Below are positions 20,829 to 23,048 of a stretch of 23,048 nt of DNA, piece after piece. The translations under genes were made by a program, and so were the position numbers. Source of the stretch: DATEHG01 sp035279705 (GTDB taxonomy: Bacteria; Gemmatimonadota; Gemmatimonadetes; Gemmatimonadales; GWC2-71-9); assembly GCA_035279705.1 (NCBI GenBank), contig DATEHG010000125.1, forward strand, positions 1-23,048. The letters are read 5' to 3'. Each line of letters starts with the position of its first letter. Position 1 is the first letter of the stretch. The notes under the pieces are model-generated. The model was given only the letters and a program-made list of their open reading frames with translations, had not been told where the DNA came from and did no database searches.

Positions 20829-21227
20829 TCAAAGGGCCGCCCCGCGCCATCCTGCCGTAGCGGCAATACGGCCGCGCCTTTGCAGCTCCAGGCAACGGTG
20901 CGTGAGGGGCGCCGGAGCTCCGCTCGGCCTGCAGTGTTCGGCGTAGGCCACGTGGTTCAGGTGAAAAAGGATGGCCAGCACCGCGGCGGCGCCGGACCAG
21001 GCCAGGATGAGCCCGAGGTTGGCCTTGTGATGACGCAGTAGCACCACGCAGAGCCAGCAGCCGAGGACGAGCACGGCGCCGGAGCCCAACACCGTGAGAA
21101 TGGGCGACGGGGCTGCGGCCAGACTCTGGCCCGCGAGACTGAGCCCGAATCGCTTGATGCCCTCGACGCCTGCTGACAGGCTCATTGCCGCAACGCTGAT
21201 CCCGAGGAGGATGCTCGGCGCCTTCAT
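20829..21227 (-). CDS. hypothetical small membrane protein
   Basis: A 132-aa protein with an AGGAG ribosome-binding site before the ATG at 21227. Hydrophobic segments lie at about 4-19, 43-65 (ILTVLGSGAVLVLGCWLCVV) and 71-93 (LGLILAWSGAAAVLAILFHL). The loop LLRHHKANLG carries two histidines. The C-terminal 35 residues (CRPSGAPAPLTHRCLELQRRG onward) are basic and may be a run-on of poorly conserved sequence. I do not recognise a family. It stands alone between two non-coding gaps of 131 and 181 bp. Confidence 0.6.
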   Translation of the reverse strand: MKAPSILLGISVAAMSLSAGVEGIKRFGLSLAGQSLAAAPSPILTVLGSGAVLVLGCWLCVVLLRHHKANLGLILAWSGAAAVLAILFHLNHVAYAEHCRPSGAPAPLTHRCLELQRRGRIAATAGWRGAAL

Positions 21228-21367
21228 GAGTCAGATCTCCTGCGCAGGGACGCGGCGGGCGGCCAACGCCATGCGCTTCAGGCCAGGCGCAACCTCAGGC
21301 TACAAGTACAATGATGTTTCCCGGCGAGACGCGGAGCGTCGCCCGCGGACGGCGCGCAGCGCCTGGA

Positions 21368-21406
21368 GCGACGGCCGCCGGCAAGCGGATGCTGGCGGGC
21401 CGTCGC
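21368..21406 (-). terminator. long stem-loop after the small lipoprotein gene
   Basis: GCGACGGCC (21368-21376) and GGCCGTCGC (21398-21406) are perfect 9-bp arms. An inner pair, GCCGGC and GCTGGC, extends the stem when read on the plus strand with one bulge. It begins two bases past the stop of the 21409 gene. No T-run follows in the direction of transcription, so it may end or protect the transcript rather than act as a classical terminator. Confidence 0.45.
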
Positions 21407-21408
21407 GG

Positions 21409-21831
21409 TCAGGGGTAGAGGCACGCGGGCCAACTCTGCTCGCGCCCAGCTGTCAGATGGACCGGGCCAAGGGTGAGCTGCAACGCCGGGACAGTGATGG
21501 TAAGCGCAAGGTCGCCGCCGCTGACCTGCCCGGCATATTCCGCGGGGTATTCCAGCTTGCCCGGATACGCGCCAATCAGCTGGGTGTAGGTGCCGGGAAG
21601 GGAGAAGTGATCGAGGGGAATCGGCTGGGGTATCTGGCCGTAAGAGCCGAAACAGCCTCCTGAGGCCAGGAGTGTGAGGTTGGCGGTATCGCTGGTGATG
21701 GTCAGGCTGACCTGATCGGAGGCCCAATCGCCCTGCAGGGAGGTCGTGTCCGCGTCTGACGGCGCGGGACTCGAGCACGCGCCTACGTAGCCAAGTGCGA
21801 GGAGAAGCGGCAGGAGGGCGGTCGAACGCAT
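21409..21831 (-). CDS. small beta-rich lipoprotein
   Basis: A 140-aa protein from the ATG at 21831, which has GGAG upstream and gives a good lipobox (LGYVGAC, Cys19). The mature part has alternating beta-strand patterns: LQGDWASDQVSLTITSDTA, then IPLDHFSLPGTYTQLIGAYP, AEYAGQVSGGDLALTITVP and LTLGPVHLTAG. This layout matches a group of unnamed lipoproteins with a small beta-barrel-like domain. Two mature cysteines (GGCFGSYG and the C-terminal WPACLYP) could form a disulfide. It has its own promoter (21857-21885) and is followed by a stem-loop. Function unknown; location is probably outer membrane or periplasmic face. Confidence 0.75.
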   Translation of the reverse strand: MRSTALLPLLLALGYVGACSSPAPSDADTTSLQGDWASDQVSLTITSDTANLTLLASGGCFGSYGQIPQPIPLDHFSLPGTYTQLIGAYPGKLEYPAEYAGQVSGGDLALTITVPALQLTLGPVHLTAGREQSWPACLYP

Positions 21832-21856
21832 GGCAGGCTCCGGGTACACCTTTCGT

Positions 21857-21885
21857 ATTCTACTTGCCGGGCGCCGGGATCTCAA
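21857..21885 (-). promoter_or_regulatory. sigma70-type promoter for the small lipoprotein gene
   Basis: Read on the minus strand, TTGAGA (21880-21885) and TAGAAT (21857-21862) are separated by 17 bp. Each matches the sigma70 consensus at 5 of 6 positions. A transcript would start near 21850, about 20 bases before the ATG at 21831, leaving room for the GGAG ribosome-binding site. Confidence 0.65.
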
Positions 21886-21912
21886 ATGGTGAGTAGCGGA
21901 GGGCAGAGACGT

Positions 21913-21927
21913 GTCCCGCTACGGGAC
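21913..21927 (-). terminator. small perfect hairpin in the 205-bp gap
   Basis: GTCCCG and CGGGAC are separated by CTA. The hairpin lies downstream of the 22037 gene and a second, larger stem-loop (21941-21964). It could be part of a double stem ending that transcript. Confidence 0.35.
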
Positions 21928-21940
21928 GGATGGCGCGTAA

Positions 21941-21964
21941 GCTGCGGGCGCCCGGCCCCGCAGC
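21941..21964 (-). terminator. 8-bp stem-loop downstream of the 22037 gene
   Basis: GCTGCGGG (21941-21948) and CCCGCAGC (21957-21964) are perfect arms around an 8-base loop. It is about 70 bp past the stop of the unknown 137-aa protein gene. Only TTA follows, so no proper T-run is seen. Confidence 0.4.
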
Positions 21965-22036
21965 GCACAAATCAATGTTCCCTGGTCGGCGCACCGTGTG
22001 ATCGGACCGCTCCCATCTCAAGCTGGCCGCGCCCTT

Positions 22037-22450
22037 TCACGTCAGCGACTCGCTGTTGAGATCATAGCGCATGACGGCGACCCGCTTGTTGCCGAGCGAG
22101 TTGACCATCTCCCCCAGGATATCACTCAGCGAATAGGGCAGGCCCACGGCGTCGCTGCGCGGCCGAAGATCGTCAAACGCCACGTGGACGGCGGGCCGCA
22201 TGATCCAATGGATACTGCCTGCCCCGGTGCGGTGGTTCCCGAACCATACCAGCAACTCACGGCGGTTCATGTCCGCCTGCACGCCGTACCAGGAGGCGGA
22301 TACGGGTGTGTCGAGCCCGATTGTCCAGCTGAGCGGATCGCGGGGCTCGAGTACGGAACGGGCGGCGTGCCAACCTGGATGCGCACTGGTGAACGCCGCC
22401 AATTCAGCCTCGACGTAGGTACGGCATGCTGCGGGAGTCTTGATCTCCAC
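22037..22450 (-). CDS. hypothetical protein (137 aa, soluble)
   Basis: No family recognised. The product has no signal peptide or TM helix. It begins with a helix (CRTYVEAELAAFTSAHPGW), then beta-type segments (LSWTIGLDTPVSASWYGVQ and RRELLVWFGNHRTG), and ends with VGLPYSLSDILGEMVNSL and RVAVMRYDLNSE. Five tryptophans and several histidines are scattered through the middle. The start is a GTG at 22450 with GAGGGA upstream. Codon use and composition match the neighbours. It is followed by two stem-loops and preceded by 87 bp of non-coding sequence after the GNAT gene. Confidence 0.7.
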   Translation of the reverse strand: MEIKTPAACRTYVEAELAAFTSAHPGWHAARSVLEPRDPLSWTIGLDTPVSASWYGVQADMNRRELLVWFGNHRTGAGSIHWIMRPAVHVAFDDLRPRSDAVGLPYSLSDILGEMVNSLGNKRVAVMRYDLNSESLT

Positions 22451-22537
22451 GGATCCCTCACCTTGACGGATAGCCGTTCAACGACAGCGGCGGCGCATGA
22501 TTCATCCGACATCCATTGCGCACGCTCCGCTGCCACG

Positions 22538-23029
22538 CTAGCCCGGTGGCGCCCCATCGACATCCAGGTACATCAGGTCCAATTCCCGGACGTAGCCTGC
22601 ACCGAGTCCTTCGTAGAAGCGTCGCGCCAGGACATTGCGGCGGTCGACCGTCCACACCATCTGCTTCGCTCCACGTCCGAGCGCCACCGCGCGGGCCTCG
22701 TGCATCAACGCGGCTCCGATCCCCCGCCCGCGCGCCGCCCTCGTCACGAACAAGTCGACCACGAAGAGCAGTCGGCTCGCCGCGTCCGTGTCGTAGCCCG
22801 CGTGATGGAGCAGGAAGCCGACAACGTCGCCCGAGATTTCGGCGACGAGCCCTTGAAAGGCAGGTTCGGTCCCGAACCCGTCCCGCTCGAGCGCCGCGGC
22901 GTCGAGCCGCAGTTCGGTCCCGTCACCGAGGCTGCGCATATACCGGGCGAATTCCTCGACGAGCGCAGCCATCGCTGGCACGTCCTCGCGACGCGCGACT
23001 CGGATATGACAGGCTGTGGATGACGTCAT
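22538..23029 (-). CDS. GNAT family N-acetyltransferase
   Basis: A complete 163-aa GNAT protein. It opens HIRVARREDVPAMAALVEEF, carries the acetyl-CoA motif A at about 89-110 (FVVDLFVTRAARGRGIGAAL, with RGRGIG at 100-105), and ends with motif B (NVLARRFYEGLGAGYVRE). The LHHAGYDTDAASRLLFVVDL strand is typical of the spermidine/aminoglycoside-type and RimI-like single-domain acetylases, but the acceptor cannot be named. The ATG at 23029 lies 19 bases from the window edge, with no Shine-Dalgarno sequence in view. It is separate from, and not closely similar to, the GNAT domain fused to the CPBP protease at 1749-3071. Confidence 0.93.
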   Translation of the reverse strand: MTSSTACHIRVARREDVPAMAALVEEFARYMRSLGDGTELRLDAAALERDGFGTEPAFQGLVAEISGDVVGFLLHHAGYDTDAASRLLFVVDLFVTRAARGRGIGAALMHEARAVALGRGAKQMVWTVDRRNVLARRFYEGLGAGYVRELDLMYLDVDGAPPG

Positions 23030-23048
23030 TTCGGTATCTGGTTCGCGC

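Noticed and set aside
1..23048. Integron-like gene cassette array
   Set aside because: Small same-strand genes of VOC, GNAT, GrpB and DUF1801 type recall cassettes, but no attC-like sites (RYYYAAC/GTTRRRY pairs) appear between genes, many genes overlap by 4 bp, and there is no integrase.

Overview
This is a 23 kb stretch of GC-rich chromosome with about 40 closely packed genes. It carries no rRNA, tRNA, CRISPR array, insertion sequence or phage gene that I can recognise. The composition, the PadR-plus-permease-prefix pair at the left edge (the ADOP arrangement typical of Acidobacteriota and Gemmatimonadota), the many small lipoproteins and the abundance of small stand-alone domains suggest a soil-type Gemmatimonadota bacterium or a relative. 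This placement is an inference, because no marker gene is present.

All genes lie on the minus strand except one pair, an ArsR regulator and its SRPBCC partner at 7712-8538, so the gene order below follows transcription from right to left. Region 23029-20829: a GNAT acetyltransferase, an unknown 137-aa protein, a small beta-rich lipoprotein with a good sigma70-type promoter, and a small membrane protein. Region 20697-17225: a secreted two-cysteine lipoprotein, an ABM monooxygenase, a DUF4405 membrane protein without an obvious start codon, a small membrane protein, an exported DinB-like protein, a GrpB protein and a multi-pass membrane protein. Region 17159-15744: a VOC protein, a DUF1905 protein and a two-TM protein. 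Region 15665-12843: a cupin, an Asp/Glu racemase, TfoX, DUF2200 and two membrane proteins, several joined by 4-bp ATGA overlaps. Region 12747-8478: a membrane-anchored alpha/beta hydrolase, a cupin plus membrane protein pair, a VOC protein, a 3-TM protein, a VIT1/CCC1-type transporter and a DUF1801 protein. The ArsR/SRPBCC pair runs against this stream from a divergent promoter region centred near 7640. Region 7517-5337: DUF1801, acyl-CoA thioesterase and an exported amidohydrolase. Region 5292-1095: a 2-TM protein, YciI, a secreted DUF3089 esterase, a GNAT-CPBP protease fusion and a lipoprotein cupin. Region 1058-1: a VOC protein, then PadR and the start of an ADOP permease behind a large palindrome.

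Most genes are single-domain housekeeping or stress-type enzymes with no common pathway visible. No defence system, biosynthetic cluster or other integrated new system is evident. The points most worth following are the GNAT-CPBP fusion, the 35-bp palindrome over the padR translation start, the shared ArsR operator/promoter region, and the DUF4405 gene whose conserved N-terminus lies upstream of every canonical start codon.
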